Shown piece after piece: positions 35,324 to 43,628 of a DNA stretch of 64,000 nucleotides. The stretch is from Rhizobiales bacterium CCH10-E5 (lineage in GTDB: Bacteria; Pseudomonadota; Alphaproteobacteria; Rhizobiales; Beijerinckiaceae). The DNA lies in contig LSIG01000213.1 in assembly GCA_001556125.1 (NCBI GenBank), forward strand, positions 1-64,000. Reading direction: 5' to 3'. The translations under genes were made by a program, and so were the position numbers. Numbering within the stretch: the stretch's first letter is position 1; each line of letters begins with the position of its first letter. The notes below the pieces were generated by a model. The model was not told the DNA's origin, made no database searches, and saw only the letters and a list, made by a program, of their open reading frames with translations.

Positions 35324-36109
35324 TCAGGGGCGACAGGCCAGCGCCGGCGCGGCGAGACGGGCCGCGAGGCTCTCGCCGAGGCCGATGCTCGCGATCCCCG
35401 CGGGAAAGGCGAGGTCGCCCTGCGGCGGCTTGGGCGGCCGTGTGTTCAGGGCGGTCAGCACGGCCGAAAGCCCGGCCTCGACCGAGCAGATCACCTCGAC
35501 CTCGACCCGCGGGCGGATCCGCGCCGCCAGCCCGGCGAGACCGGCCCCGCCGAGAATGACGGTGGCCGCGCCGGTTCGCGCGGCTACGGCCCGGCAGGCC
35601 TGAGCGAGCAGCTCGACCGCACCGTCCGGATCGCGCGCGATCTCGGCACCCGTCGGGGCGACGGTCTCGATGCCGGCGAGCCGATCTCCCAACCCGAGCG
35701 TGCCGACGAATTCCTGCAGCATCGGGCCCCAGCGTTCGCCCCCTGTGACGATGGCGAAGCGCCCGGGCCGCGCCGCGGCTTCGAGACAGCTGGCCTCGGC
35801 CATGCCGATCACCGGCACGGAGGCGAGCTCCTTCAGGGCCAGCAGCCCCGGGTCGCCGAAACAGGCGAGATAGACCGCGTCGCAATCGCCGCCATGTTCG
35901 GCGAAGGCATCGAGCGCGGCATGTCCGGCAATCGCGGCGGCGCTGCGGCTGGCGATGTAGCGCGCCCCGAAGCGGCCGGTGACGGGCTTCAGCGTCACGC
36001 CCGGCGGCAGTTGCGGCTCGAGCAGGCGCGCCATCAGCGCCGTCACCTCGGCGGTGGTGTTGGGATTGATCAGAAGGATGCGCAAGGCGGGTCGTTGTCC
36101 GGTGGCCAC
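35324..36109 (-). CDS. Aspartate/glutamate/hydantoin racemase family protein
   Basis: A 261-residue racemase-fold protein. It has RILLINPNTTAEVTALM at the N-terminus, the first catalytic cysteine in YLACFGDPGLLAL and the second in VEVICSVEAGLSAV, the pair expected for cofactor-independent racemases of the hydantoin-racemase branch. The start is GTG 36109, with GGAGAG 8 bases upstream; the longer ATG reading from 36187 runs through the divergent promoter. It converges with the dehydrogenase gene. Its link to the island's substrate is unclear; an amino acid or hydantoin derivative is possible. Confidence 0.85.
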   Translation of the reverse strand: MATGQRPALRILLINPNTTAEVTALMARLLEPQLPPGVTLKPVTGRFGARYIASRSAAAIAGHAALDAFAEHGGDCDAVYLACFGDPGLLALKELASVPVIGMAEASCLEAAARPGRFAIVTGGERWGPMLQEFVGTLGLGDRLAGIETVAPTGAEIARDPDGAVELLAQACRAVAARTGAATVILGGAGLAGLAARIRPRVEVEVICSVEAGLSAVLTALNTRPPKPPQGDLAFPAGIASIGLGESLAARLAAPALACRP

Positions 36110-36170
36110 CGCTTCACTCTCCGCGATCGGCCAATGCGCGGCAATCCCGCGGGCGCATCGCTGACCGGGT

Positions 36171-36187
36171 ATGTTGCAACGCAACAT
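36171..36187. promoter_or_regulatory. Perfect operator-like palindrome between racemase and esterase genes
   Basis: ATGTTGC (36171-36177), AAC, GCAACAT (36181-36187): perfect 7-bp arms. The core TGC-N3-GCA is the type recognised by PhaR-like and some other repressors. It lies 62-78 bases upstream of the racemase and about 70 bases upstream of the esterase. Confidence 0.6.
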
Positions 36188-36255
36188 AAACCGCTATGGT
36201 CGCGTTGAGGATCAGGGCCGTCGTCATGTCGTCGCGGCCGGCGCAGGAGCGCATC

Positions 36256-37317
36256 ATGCCCCGACTGTCCGACACCATCGCCCGCCTCGCCGCCACGCGC
36301 GGTCCGGGACCCGGCGCTGCGCAGCCATCCCGTCTGATCGAATGGGCCGGGTTCGGCGCCAACCGGGGTGCGCTACGGGCCTATCGCTACCGGCCCGAGG
36401 GGCTGAAACCCGGAGCGCCGCTGGTCGTCGTGCTGCATGGCTGCACCCAGAGCGCCGCCGCCTACGACCTCGGCTCCGGCTGGTCGCGGCTGGCGGACCG
36501 CCATGGCTTCGCGCTGCTCTTTCCCGAGCAGCAGCGCAGCAACAATGCCAATCTCTGCTTCAACTGGTTCGAGCCGGGCGATATTTGTCGCGATGCGGGG
36601 GAGGCATCGTCCATTGCCGAGATGATCGCCGGCACGCTCACCGGCTACGGTCTCGATCGCCGCCGCGTCTTCGTCACCGGCCTGTCCGCGGGCGGGGCGA
36701 TGGCTGCGGTCATGCTGGCGACCTATCCGGAGCTCTTCGCCGGCGGCGCGGTGATCGCCGGGCTGCCTTATGGCAGCGCTTCCACCGTGCCGGAAGCGCT
36801 GGAGCGAATGCGTGGTCAGGGTCTTCCCGGTGAGGACGCGCTGCTGCGGGCTGTGCGGGCGGCCTCGCCCCATGGCGGCCCCTGGCCCCGGCTCTCGGTC
36901 TGGCATGGCCAGCAGGATCATGTCGTGGTGCCGGCCGCGGGCGAGGCCGTCCTGTCGCAATGGCGTGGGCTGCACGGCCTGGCCGAGGGCCCATCCGAGA
37001 TCCTGTCCATCGGACCGCATCGCCGCCGGGTCTGGCGTGACGGGGGCGGCGTCGCCCGGATCGAGGCCTTCGCCCTTGCCGGGATGGGTCATGGCACACC
37101 GATCGATGCCGGCGACGGGATCGGCGTGCCGGGGCTGCATATGCTGCAGGCAGGCATTTCCTCGACGTGCCACATCGCGGCCTTCTGGGGCATCGGTGAT
37201 CCCGTCTCAGGCACTGCGACGCGACCGGGCCCGGAGCGGTCGGCGGCGGGCGAGGCCGCTGCGGGGCCCGGCCGGATCATCGAGCAGGCGCTGCGCGCGG
37301 CCGGGCTGATGCGCTGA
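36256..37317 (+). CDS. PHB-depolymerase-family esterase
   Basis: A 353-residue alpha/beta hydrolase of the esterase PHB depolymerase family: LVVVLHGCTQSAAAYDLGSGW (oxyanion region), FPEQQRSNNANLCFNWFEPGD, nucleophile GLSAGGAMA with Ser144, acid in VWHGQQDHVV and histidine in AGMGHGTPI. No signal peptide is seen, so it may be cytosolic. ATG 36256 with AGGAG 7 bases upstream is chosen. Polyhydroxybutyrate, feruloyl or other esters are possible substrates; the family name does not settle it. Confidence 0.88.
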   Translation: MPRLSDTIARLAATRGPGPGAAQPSRLIEWAGFGANRGALRAYRYRPEGLKPGAPLVVVLHGCTQSAAAYDLGSGWSRLADRHGFALLFPEQQRSNNANLCFNWFEPGDICRDAGEASSIAEMIAGTLTGYGLDRRRVFVTGLSAGGAMAAVMLATYPELFAGGAVIAGLPYGSASTVPEALERMRGQGLPGEDALLRAVRAASPHGGPWPRLSVWHGQQDHVVVPAAGEAVLSQWRGLHGLAEGPSEILSIGPHRRRVWRDGGGVARIEAFALAGMGHGTPIDAGDGIGVPGLHMLQAGISSTCHIAAFWGIGDPVSGTATRPGPERSAAGEAAAGPGRIIEQALRAAGLMR

Positions 37318-37318
37318 G

Positions 37319-37334
37319 CCCGGCCGGGGCCGGG
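37319..37334 (+). terminator. GC hairpin just after the esterase gene
   Basis: CCCGGCC (37319-37325), GG, GGCCGGG (37328-37334): perfect 7-bp stem immediately after the stop; no T tract, so a weak or Rho-assisted terminator at best. Confidence 0.4.
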
Positions 37335-37385
37335 AACGATCCTGTCCAAGAACGGTTTTCAGGAGACCAAAGGCGGACGGACACC

Positions 37386-37562
37386 ATGACCATCGAGACC
37401 AGCGACGACTACGATGCCGCACTTGCCCGGCTCGCCGCTCTGGGCAACGCTCCGACCGAGGGGGCCGCACAGGATGAGTTCCTCGCGATCAGCGCGGCGA
37501 TGCTGGCCTATGAGACCCGCAACCACCCCGCCTTCAGCCAGGGAGGTCAGGATGATCCTTGA
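37386..37562 (+). CDS. Small protein resembling the N-terminus of HigA-type antitoxins (1)
   Basis: A 58-residue acidic protein, too short for the ORF list. It reads TSDDYDAALARLAALGNAP, an acidic middle AAQDEFLAISAAMLAYE and ends TRNHPAFSQGGQDDP. The DDYxxALxR-x3-LG-xn-L-x6-YExR/K-x-HP pattern is that of the helical segment that precedes the HTH in HigA-type antitoxins, but there is no HTH here. The last 11 bases overlap the next gene in another frame. Its function is unknown; coupling to a second protein of the same pattern suggests a pair. Confidence 0.6.
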   Translation: MTIETSDDYDAALARLAALGNAPTEGAAQDEFLAISAAMLAYETRNHPAFSQGGQDDP

Positions 37563-37734
37563 ACGCAAGGCGATCGTGCGCTGCGCCGATGATTATGAGC
37601 GCGCCCTCGAACGGGTCGAGGAACTGGGCCACCCGGCACCCGGAACACCGGAGGAGGCCGAACTGATCGGCCTCGTCGAGGCGATCGAGAAATGGGAAGC
37701 CCGCCACGAGGATGATTCCGAGGGTTGGGGCTGA
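37552..37734 (+). CDS. Small protein resembling the N-terminus of HigA-type antitoxins (2)
   Basis: A 60-residue acidic protein: ILERKAIVRCADDYERALERVEELGHPAPGTPEEAELI in sequence, then GLVEAIEKWEARHEDDSEGWG. PGTPEEAELIGLVEAIEKWEARH is close to the HigA front segment (PGTPE-x2-L-x2-L-x5-Y-E-x-K-H) but without an HTH or a toxin gene nearby. GGGAGGT lies 7 bases before the ATG, inside the previous gene. It may be a solitary antitoxin-derived or regulatory protein, perhaps a heterodimer partner of its overlapping neighbour. tRNA-Leu follows on the other strand. Confidence 0.65.
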   Translation: MILERKAIVRCADDYERALERVEELGHPAPGTPEEAELIGLVEAIEKWEARHEDDSEGWG

Positions 37735-37765
37735 CTGGACTGCCGGACCGAGCCCAACACTCGAA

Positions 37766-37850
37766 TGGTGCCCCTGGCCGGGATCGAACCAGCACTCCTT
37801 GCGGAACTCGATTTTGAGTCGAGCGCGTCTACCAATTCCGCCACAGGGGC
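37766..37850 (-). tRNA. tRNA-Leu (anticodon CAA)
   Basis: Read on the minus strand: acceptor GCCCCTG pairs with CAGGGGC, D-arm GCGGAATTGGTAGACGCG, anticodon stem CTCGA/TCGAG with loop CTCAAAA giving anticodon CAA (reads UUG), a long class II variable arm TTCCGCAAGGAGT, T-arm CTGGTTCGATCCCGG, discriminator A and encoded CCA at 37766-37768. Confidence 0.96.
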
Positions 37851-37962
37851 CCCTTGCGGGCGGGGCGGACTATAGCGATCGACCGCCGCCGGTCAATCGG
37901 ACGGACAACGCCGAAAACCCCTCTGTCCGGATGGACGCGGGCCCGGCCGAGGTCTAGACGGC

Positions 37963-38658
37963 ATGGCCAGCCCGCGTGCCGATCCCGGAATGTCGTTCAT
38001 GTCCAGCCCTGCTTCCGCTCCCGCCGGCGAAACCGCGCGCGGCGGCCCCATCGGGCGGCTTTATGCCTGGACGATGTCGCTGGCGGCGCGGCCGCGGGCC
38101 GAAATCTGGCTTGCCGTCGTCGCCTTCGTCGAAAGCTCCTTCTTCCTGATTCCGGCGGATGTGCTGTTCGTGCCCATGGCGATGGCGCGGCCGTTGCGGG
38201 CCTATCGGCTGGCGCTGATCGCGACCGTCTTCTCGACGCTGGGCGGCATCGCCGGCTATGCGCTCGGCTATTACGCCTTCGAGGCGCTGGCGCGGCCGGT
38301 GCTGACCTTCTACGGCAAGCTCGCCGCGTTCGAGAGCCTGCGCGCCTGCGCGGGGCCGGACACCACGCTGATCCTGCTGGCGACCTCGGGACTGGCCCAT
38401 CTGCCGCCGATCAAGGTCGTCACCATTCTAGCCGGGGCCGTTCATATCGGACTCGGCTTCTTCGTCCTCTCATGCGTCCTGGCGCGTGGGCTGCGCTTTT
38501 TCGCGCTGGCCTTCCTGCTGCGACGCTACGGCCCGGCGATCCGCCATTTCATCGAGCGTCGCCTGAAAGTGATGGCCGTGCTGGCTGCGGGCGCGGCGAT
38601 CCTGCTGTATTTCGGCCTCAAGCTGGTCGCAGGGTCCGGTCAGCTTCTGTCCTGCTGA
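37963..38658 (+). CDS. YqaA/DedA-type SNARE-associated membrane protein
   Basis: A 231-residue inner-membrane protein with about five helices. The core is WLAVVAFVESSFFLIPADVLFVPMAMARP, then AYRLALIATVFSTLGGIAGYALGYYAFEAL, the arrangement of YqaA-family DedA/VTT relatives (the E-S-S-F-F-x-I-P signature). They move phospholipids or polyprenyl phosphates across membranes, by analogy with DedA. GAGGT 9 bases upstream supports ATG 37963. The dsbB gene follows 11 bases later, a frequent adjacency in Hyphomicrobiales. Confidence 0.85.
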   Translation: MASPRADPGMSFMSSPASAPAGETARGGPIGRLYAWTMSLAARPRAEIWLAVVAFVESSFFLIPADVLFVPMAMARPLRAYRLALIATVFSTLGGIAGYALGYYAFEALARPVLTFYGKLAAFESLRACAGPDTTLILLATSGLAHLPPIKVVTILAGAVHIGLGFFVLSCVLARGLRFFALAFLLRRYGPAIRHFIERRLKVMAVLAAGAAILLYFGLKLVAGSGQLLSC

Positions 38659-38669
38659 GGGCCTCGGCC

Positions 38670-39191
38670 ATGACGTCCATCCCGCTGAATCCGCAGCGCT
38701 CTGCTCTGGGCCCTTCCCGCGTCATCGCCCTTGTCGGATTGGGCTGCCTCGCGCTGATCGCTGGCGCCTGGTTCTTCGAGATCGTGGTGGGCCTCAGGCC
38801 CTGCAAGCTCTGCCTCGAGCAGCGCCTGCCGCATTATGCGGCGATGGGGCTGGCGGCCGCCGGGCTGGTGCTGGCGCGCTCGTCGCGGCTGCAATGGCTC
38901 GTTCTGCTCGGGCTCGCGGGGCTGATGCTCTGGAGCACCGGCCTCGGCGTCTATCATGCCGGCGTCGAATGGGGCTGGTTCGCCGGTCCCAATGATTGCG
39001 GCGGGGCGGCGGCGCCGGCGGCTGCGGGCGTACAGGATTTCATGAAGCAGCTCCAGACCACGCGGGTGGTCGCCTGCACGGAGGCCGCGTGGCGCTGGCT
39101 CGGGCTGTCGCTGGCTGGCTGGAACGCGATCGCTTCGCTGGGCCTGCTGGGACTGGCTCTGCTCGGGCTGAGGGGCAGGACGCGCGGCTGA
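38670..39191 (+). CDS. dsbB: Disulfide bond formation protein B
   Basis: A 173-residue four-helix inner-membrane protein. The first periplasmic loop holds the redox pair PCKLC (Cys45-Cys48) followed by EQRLPHYAA, as in alphaproteobacterial DsbB; the second loop (EWGWFAGPNDCGG ... TTRVVACTEAAW) has the second cysteine pair spaced widely. It reoxidises DsbA and passes electrons to ubiquinone. It is probably co-transcribed with the YqaA-type gene 11 bases upstream. Confidence 0.9.
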   Translation: MTSIPLNPQRSALGPSRVIALVGLGCLALIAGAWFFEIVVGLRPCKLCLEQRLPHYAAMGLAAAGLVLARSSRLQWLVLLGLAGLMLWSTGLGVYHAGVEWGWFAGPNDCGGAAAPAAAGVQDFMKQLQTTRVVACTEAAWRWLGLSLAGWNAIASLGLLGLALLGLRGRTRG

Positions 39192-39194
39192 GAC

Positions 39195-39221
39195 GAGGCG
39201 CGCGCCGGTGTGCTGCGCCTC
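39195..39221. terminator. Possible terminator between dsbB and the HNH gene
   Basis: GAGGCGC (39195-39201) and GCGCCTC (39215-39221) form a 7-bp stem with a 13-base loop between two convergent genes; it touches the stop of the HNH gene and lacks a strong T tract. Confidence 0.35.
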
Positions 39222-39792
39222 ACGGCTCCAGTTCGGAGTCCCAGTAGAGATAGTCGAGCCAGCTCTCGTGGAGGTAGTTCGGCGGGAAGAGCTTGCCGTT
39301 GCGGTGCAGGTCGTTGATCGTCGGCGCGTAGGCCTTCTGCATCGGGAACATGTCGACCGCGGCCGGCATCTTGTCGCCCTTGCGCAGATTGCAGGGCGAG
39401 CAGGCGGCGACGACGTTCTCCCAGGTGGTGAGCCCGCCCTTCGAGCGCGGGATGACGTGATCGAAGGTCAGCTCGTCGCGGGCGCCGCAATACTGGCAGG
39501 CGAAACGGTCGCGCAGGAAGACGTTGAAGCGGGTGAAGGCCGGTGTGCGCGAGGGTTTGATATAGGTCTTCAGCGAGACCACCGAGGGCAGCCGCATATC
39601 GAAGCTCGGGCTGCGGACGACCGTGTCGTATTCGGAGACGATGTTCACGCGGTCCATGAAGACCGCCTTGATCGCATCCTGCCAGCTCCAGAGGGAGAGC
39701 GGATAATAGCTCAGAGGCCGAAAATCGGCATTCAGGACCAGCGCCGGACACCCATCCGGAGAGGCCATCGGATGCATCACATGCGCCGTCAA
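39220..39792 (-). CDS. HNH endonuclease
   Basis: A 190-residue protein with an HNH nuclease domain in the second half: FLRDRFACQYCGARDELTFDHVIPRSKGGLTTWENVVAACSPCNLRKGDK in sequence, with CxxC pairs holding zinc and the H of DHVIP. The N-terminal half (LVLNADFRPLSYYPLSLWSWQDAIKAVFMDRVNIV) is the conserved extension typical of the chromosomal HNH family of unknown role found across Alphaproteobacteria. TTG 39792 with GGAGG 9 bases upstream fits better than the ATG codons just inside. It is probably a housekeeping rather than a mobile nuclease. Confidence 0.85.
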   Translation of the reverse strand: MTAHVMHPMASPDGCPALVLNADFRPLSYYPLSLWSWQDAIKAVFMDRVNIVSEYDTVVRSPSFDMRLPSVVSLKTYIKPSRTPAFTRFNVFLRDRFACQYCGARDELTFDHVIPRSKGGLTTWENVVAACSPCNLRKGDKMPAAVDMFPMQKAYAPTINDLHRNGKLFPPNYLHESWLDYLYWDSELEP

Positions 39793-39955
39793 ACCCGCCG
39801 CACCTCCGCTTTCACATGCAAGACGAATCCCGCACGGACATCAATGTAAGCGCGGCACGACAGGAATGTGAAGGGGATGCGGCGATTGGGCCGCCGCAGG
39901 CGTCGGGGTCGGGCTGGGCTCGACCCTCTGGTGCAGAATGCTGCGGGGAGAGATC

Positions 39956-39972
39956 CTCGGGTCGCGCCCGAG
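39956..39972. repeat. REP-like extragenic hairpin downstream of hbd
   Basis: CTCGGG (39956-39961), loop TCGCG, CCCGAG (39967-39972). Read on the minus strand with its flanks, it matches the element at 46207-46229 in most positions (TGCTCGGGC-CGACCCGAG), so both are copies of one dispersed repeat. Confidence 0.55.
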
Positions 39973-39985
39973 CAGGACGGCGGGC

Positions 39986-40870
39986 TCAGCGCGTCGGAAC
40001 CGGCTTCTCGCCGCGATAATCGTAGAAGCCGCGCTTGGTCTTGCGGCCGAGCCAGCCGGCCTCGACATATTTCACCAGCAGCGGGCAGGGACGGTATTTC
40101 GAGTCCGCCAGGCCGTCATGAAGCACCTGCATGACCGACAGGCAGGTGTCGAGGCCGATGAAGTCGGCGAGCTGCAGCGGGCCCATGGGATGATTGGCGC
40201 CGAGCTTCATCGCGGTGTCGATCGCCTCGACCGAGCCGACGCCCTCATAGAGCGTGTAGACCGCCTCGTTGATCATCGGCAGCAGGATGCGGTTGACGAT
40301 GAAGGCGGGGAAGTCCTCGGAGACCGAGACGGTCTTGTGCAGCTTGCCGACGAACTCCTTGGCGAGCTCGAAGGTCTGGTCGTCGGTGGCGATGCCGCGG
40401 ATCAGCTCGACGAGCTGCATCAGCGGCACGGGGTTCATGAAGTGGATGCCGATGAAACGCTCGGGCCGGTCGGTCGCGGCCGCGAGCCGCGTAATCGAGA
40501 TCGAGGAGGTGTTGGAGGCCAGCATCGCCTCGGGCTTGATGTGCTGGCAGACGGCGGTGAAGATCTTGCGCTTGGTCTCCTCGTTCTCCGTCGCAGCCTC
40601 GATGACGAGGTCGCAGTCGGCGAGCCCCTCGAGGCCGGGGGCCGGCGCGATCTTGGCCATGGCGTCGCGGCGGATCTCGTCGCCGATCGCGCCCTTGGCG
40701 ACCTGGCGCGCCATGTTGCCGTCGATCGTGGCGAGCGCCGCCTTGATGCGCTCCTCGGCGACGTCGTGCAGCTTGACGTCGAAGCCGGCAACCGCAGCCA
40801 CATGAGCAATGCCGTTGCCCATCTGGCCCGCGCCGATGATGCCGATCGTCCTGATCGCCTGAGCCGACAT
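39986..40870 (-). CDS. hbd: 3-hydroxybutyryl-CoA dehydrogenase
   Basis: A 294-residue enzyme: Rossmann motif GAGQMGNGIA (residues 13-22), the catalytic His in GIHFMNPVPLMQLVEL with the Glu in LVIEAATENEETK, and the dimerisation domain (FPAFIVNRILLPMINEAVYTLYEGV, GPLQLADFIGLDTCL). It oxidises (S)-3-hydroxybutyryl-CoA with NAD. ATG 40870 is preferred to 40882, where the GGAG would be too close. It lies downstream of etfBA on the same strand, 176 bases from etfA, the arrangement common in rhizobia, and is likely to serve fatty-acid or butanoate metabolism. Confidence 0.95.
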   Translation of the reverse strand: MSAQAIRTIGIIGAGQMGNGIAHVAAVAGFDVKLHDVAEERIKAALATIDGNMARQVAKGAIGDEIRRDAMAKIAPAPGLEGLADCDLVIEAATENEETKRKIFTAVCQHIKPEAMLASNTSSISITRLAAATDRPERFIGIHFMNPVPLMQLVELIRGIATDDQTFELAKEFVGKLHKTVSVSEDFPAFIVNRILLPMINEAVYTLYEGVGSVEAIDTAMKLGANHPMGPLQLADFIGLDTCLSVMQVLHDGLADSKYRPCPLLVKYVEAGWLGRKTKRGFYDYRGEKPVPTR

Positions 40871-41046
40871 GGTGTCTTCCATCTCCGGTGTCGCCGCCGC
40901 TCTTGTCGGAGGCGGATGCGGGCTGCCGCAACGGGCAGCCTCTTCATATATCTATCGCAGGCGTAGCGCAGTGCCAGAGTGGCCGCCGGGGGAAAGTCCC
41001 GCCCGCGCGGCCTAGCCGATCCTGTCCCTGCTCCCGACCCCGTCCC

Positions 41047-41994
41047 TTACTTGCCGAGCTTGGCGAGTTCGGCGTCGAGCTCGGGCAGCAGGGTGAAGAG
41101 ATCGCCGACGAGGGCGTAGTCGGCAATCTGGAAGATCGGGGCCTCCTCGTCCTTGTTGATGGCGACGATGACCTTCGAATCCTTCATGCCGGCGAGATGC
41201 TGGATCGCGCCCGAGATGCCGACGGCGATGTAGAGATCCGGCGCCACGACCTTGCCGGTCTGGCCGACCTGCCAGTCGTTCGGCGCGTAGCCGGCGTCGA
41301 CCGCGGCGCGCGAGGCGCCCATGGCCGCGCCGAGCCGGTCGGCGACCGGCTCGATGACCTTGGCGAAGGCCTCCGCGGAGCCGAGCGCGCGACCGCCCGA
41401 GATGATGATCTTGGCCGATGCCAGCTCGGGACGATCCGACTTGGCGACCTCCTCGCCCTTGAAGCTGGAGGAGCCGTCCTGCGGCGCAGCCGCGACGGCC
41501 TCAACCGGGGCGGTGGCGGAGCCGTCGGCCGCGGCGGCGAAGGAGGCGCCACGCACGGTGATGACCTTCTTGGCATCGGACGACTGGACAGTCTGGATGG
41601 CGTTGCCGGCATAGATCGGCCGCTCGAAGGTGTCGGGCGAGACGACCTTGGTGATCTCCGAGACCTGCATCACGTCGAGCAGGGCGGCGACGCGGGGCGC
41701 GACATTCTTGCCCGCGGTGGTGCCGGCCGCGACGATGGCGTCATAGCCGCCGGCGAGGGAGACGATCAGCGCGGCGAGCGGCTCGGCGAGATGATGGCCG
41801 AGGGCTGCGTCGTCGGCCAGCAGCACCTTCTCGACACCGTCGAGCTTCGCGGCGGCGTCGGCCACGGCCTGTGCGCCCTGGCCGGCGACGAGGATATGGA
41901 CCGGCGCACCGAGCGCCTTGGCGGCCGTCAGGGCCTTGCGGGTGGCCTCGTTGAGGCTCTTGTTGTCGTGCTCGGCGAGAAGCAGCGTCGTCAT
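41047..41994 (-). CDS. etfA: Electron transfer flavoprotein alpha subunit
   Basis: A 315-residue ETF alpha subunit. The C-terminal FAD-binding domain shows [87 protein letters not shown] in sequence, all diagnostic. The N-terminal half packs with the beta subunit and AMP. The complex carries electrons from acyl-CoA dehydrogenases to ETF-ubiquinone oxidoreductase. It follows etfB by 4 bases and its own downstream neighbour is hbd. Confidence 0.97.
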   Translation of the reverse strand: MTTLLLAEHDNKSLNEATRKALTAAKALGAPVHILVAGQGAQAVADAAAKLDGVEKVLLADDAALGHHLAEPLAALIVSLAGGYDAIVAAGTTAGKNVAPRVAALLDVMQVSEITKVVSPDTFERPIYAGNAIQTVQSSDAKKVITVRGASFAAAADGSATAPVEAVAAAPQDGSSSFKGEEVAKSDRPELASAKIIISGGRALGSAEAFAKVIEPVADRLGAAMGASRAAVDAGYAPNDWQVGQTGKVVAPDLYIAVGISGAIQHLAGMKDSKVIVAINKDEEAPIFQIADYALVGDLFTLLPELDAELAKLGK

Positions 41995-41998
41995 GATC

Positions 41999-42748
41999 TC
42001 AGAGAACTCCCGCTTCGGTCTTGAGCTTGGACACGAGTTCGGCGACGGAGCCGACCTTGATGCCGGCGGAACGGCCGGCGGGCTCGACGGTCTTGAGCAC
42101 CGTCAGGCGCGGCGCGACATCGACGCCGAGCGCCTCGGCCGAGGTTTCGTCGAGCGGCTTCTTCTTGGCCTTCATGATGTTGGGCAGCGAAGCGTAGCGC
42201 GGCTCGTTCAGCCGCAGATCGGTGGTGACGATCGCCGGCAGCTTGAGCGAGACGGTCTGCAGGCCGCCATCGACCTCGCGGGTGACATCGACCGCATCAG
42301 CGCCGAGCTCGACCTTGGAGGCGAAGGTGCCCTGCGGCCAGCCCAGCAGCGCGGCCAGCATCTGGCCGGTCTGGTTGCAGTCGTCGTCGATCGCCTGCTT
42401 GCCGAGAATGACGAGGCCGGGGCTCTCCTGCTCGACGACCTTCTTGAGGAGCTTGGCGACCGACAGCGGCTCGACCGTGCCCTCGACCTTCACCAGGATG
42501 CCGCGGTCGGCGCCCATGGCGAGCCCGGTGCGGATCGTCTCGGCGGCCTGCGCCGGTCCGATCGAGACCACGACGACCTCGGTCGCCTTGCCGGCTTCCT
42601 TCAGCCGCAGCGCCTCTTCGACCGCGATCTCGTCGAAGGGGTTCATCGACATCTTGACGTTGGCGAGTTCGACGCCCGAGCCGTCCGCCTTCACTCGGAT
42701 CTTCACGTTGTAGTCGACAACCCGCTTGACGGGCACAAGGATCTTCAT
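41999..42748 (-). CDS. etfB: Electron transfer flavoprotein beta subunit
   Basis: A 249-residue ETF beta subunit starting [25 protein letters not shown] (first 25 residues, in two pieces: [13 protein letters not shown] and [12 protein letters not shown]). The family signature is [40 protein letters not shown] (in sequence), which binds AMP, plus the recognition loop [21 protein letters not shown]. Starts at 42748 or, four codons earlier, 42760; the former matches the usual length. The upstream 176 bases carry the promoter. Confidence 0.97.
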   Translation of the reverse strand: MKILVPVKRVVDYNVKIRVKADGSGVELANVKMSMNPFDEIAVEEALRLKEAGKATEVVVVSIGPAQAAETIRTGLAMGADRGILVKVEGTVEPLSVAKLLKKVVEQESPGLVILGKQAIDDDCNQTGQMLAALLGWPQGTFASKVELGADAVDVTREVDGGLQTVSLKLPAIVTTDLRLNEPRYASLPNIMKAKKKPLDETSAEALGVDVAPRLTVLKTVEPAGRSAGIKVGSVAELVSKLKTEAGVL

Positions 42749-42924
42749 CGTCGTCATCACCGTTCAGAAAAGAGGCTGGTCCCGCCGCATCCGGGGCATC
42801 GCCGCGTGCGGCGGCAGGATGGCGGCATCGCGGCTCTCGGCTCGAATGCGGTGGGACCGTAACGACGGCCGTTTGCGCTTGTCAACGCCGCGAATGGCCC
42901 ATCCACGATGCCCAAACGCACCCC

Positions 42925-43620
42925 TCAACCCCGTGCCGGGCGGCCGAACAGGCGCGCCTGGCGATGAATGAAGACGGGCGTGAGCGCGACGCCGGTGGCC
43001 AGCCCGCCGAGATGGGCCCACCAGCCGACATGGCCGTCCGGGTCGAGCAGGGCCTGGACGAGTTGGAACAGCACCCAGGCGATAATGGCGTAGAGCGCGG
43101 TGATCCGCAGCGGAATCCAGTTGAAGGCGAGCCCCCAGATGCGAACGCGAGGATAGAGCATCAGATAGGCCGCGATGACGCCGGAGATCGCACCGGAGGC
43201 ACCGATCAGCGGCTGTTCGGAGGCGGGGTTGATCAGCGCATGCGCGAAAGAGCCGCCGAGGCCGCAGAGGCAGAAGAACAGCAGGAACCGTGCATGGCCC
43301 ATGGCGTCCTCGACATTGTCGCCGAAGACGAACAGGAACAGCATGTTGCCGATGAGGTGGGCGAAACCGAGATGCAGGAAGACGTTGCTCAGCGGCGTCA
43401 GCCAGGCGGGCGCCTGCAGCAATTCGGGAGGGAGCTGCGCCGTGCCGAACAGCACGGAGGGGATCAGCCCGAAGCCGGCGGCGATCGCGATCTGGCCGGT
43501 CTCGCTCTCGCGCAGGGTCAGCAGCAGATAAAGCAGGACGCAGAGCGCGATCAGGACATGCGTGACAAAAGGCGCGCGCATGTAGCGCAGCGGCACGCCG
43601 TCATGCAGGGGAATGAACAC
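42925..43620 (-). CDS. Rhomboid-family intramembrane serine protease
   Basis: A 231-residue rhomboid. Six hydrophobic helices carry the family residues HLIGNMLFLFVFGDNVED (HxxxN in helix 2), GASGAISG with the nucleophile Ser142 and GWWAHLGGLATG with His203. It cleaves membrane proteins within the bilayer. GTG 43620 is the start; the gene follows pduO by 8 bases on the same strand, so it is probably co-transcribed with it and may have joined this conserved ETF/PduO neighbourhood by chance. The natural substrates are unknown. Confidence 0.92.
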   Translation of the reverse strand: MFIPLHDGVPLRYMRAPFVTHVLIALCVLLYLLLTLRESETGQIAIAAGFGLIPSVLFGTAQLPPELLQAPAWLTPLSNVFLHLGFAHLIGNMLFLFVFGDNVEDAMGHARFLLFFCLCGLGGSFAHALINPASEQPLIGASGAISGVIAAYLMLYPRVRIWGLAFNWIPLRITALYAIIAWVLFQLVQALLDPDGHVGWWAHLGGLATGVALTPVFIHRQARLFGRPARG

Positions 43621-43628
43621 GCGGCCCG

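Noticed and set aside
37386..37734. A classical toxin-antitoxin pair
   Set aside because: Neither protein has a toxin fold (no RelE, PIN or Fic motifs) and neither has a DNA-binding domain; both resemble only the antitoxin front segment.
39220..39792. HNH gene as a homing endonuclease or mobile element
   Set aside because: The conserved N-terminal extension and chromosomal context match a widespread alphaproteobacterial housekeeping family; there are no repeats or integration scars around it.
40920..40940. GC hairpin between hbd and etfA as an etf terminator
   Set aside because: The stem is short and has no T tract on the minus strand; not strong enough to list.
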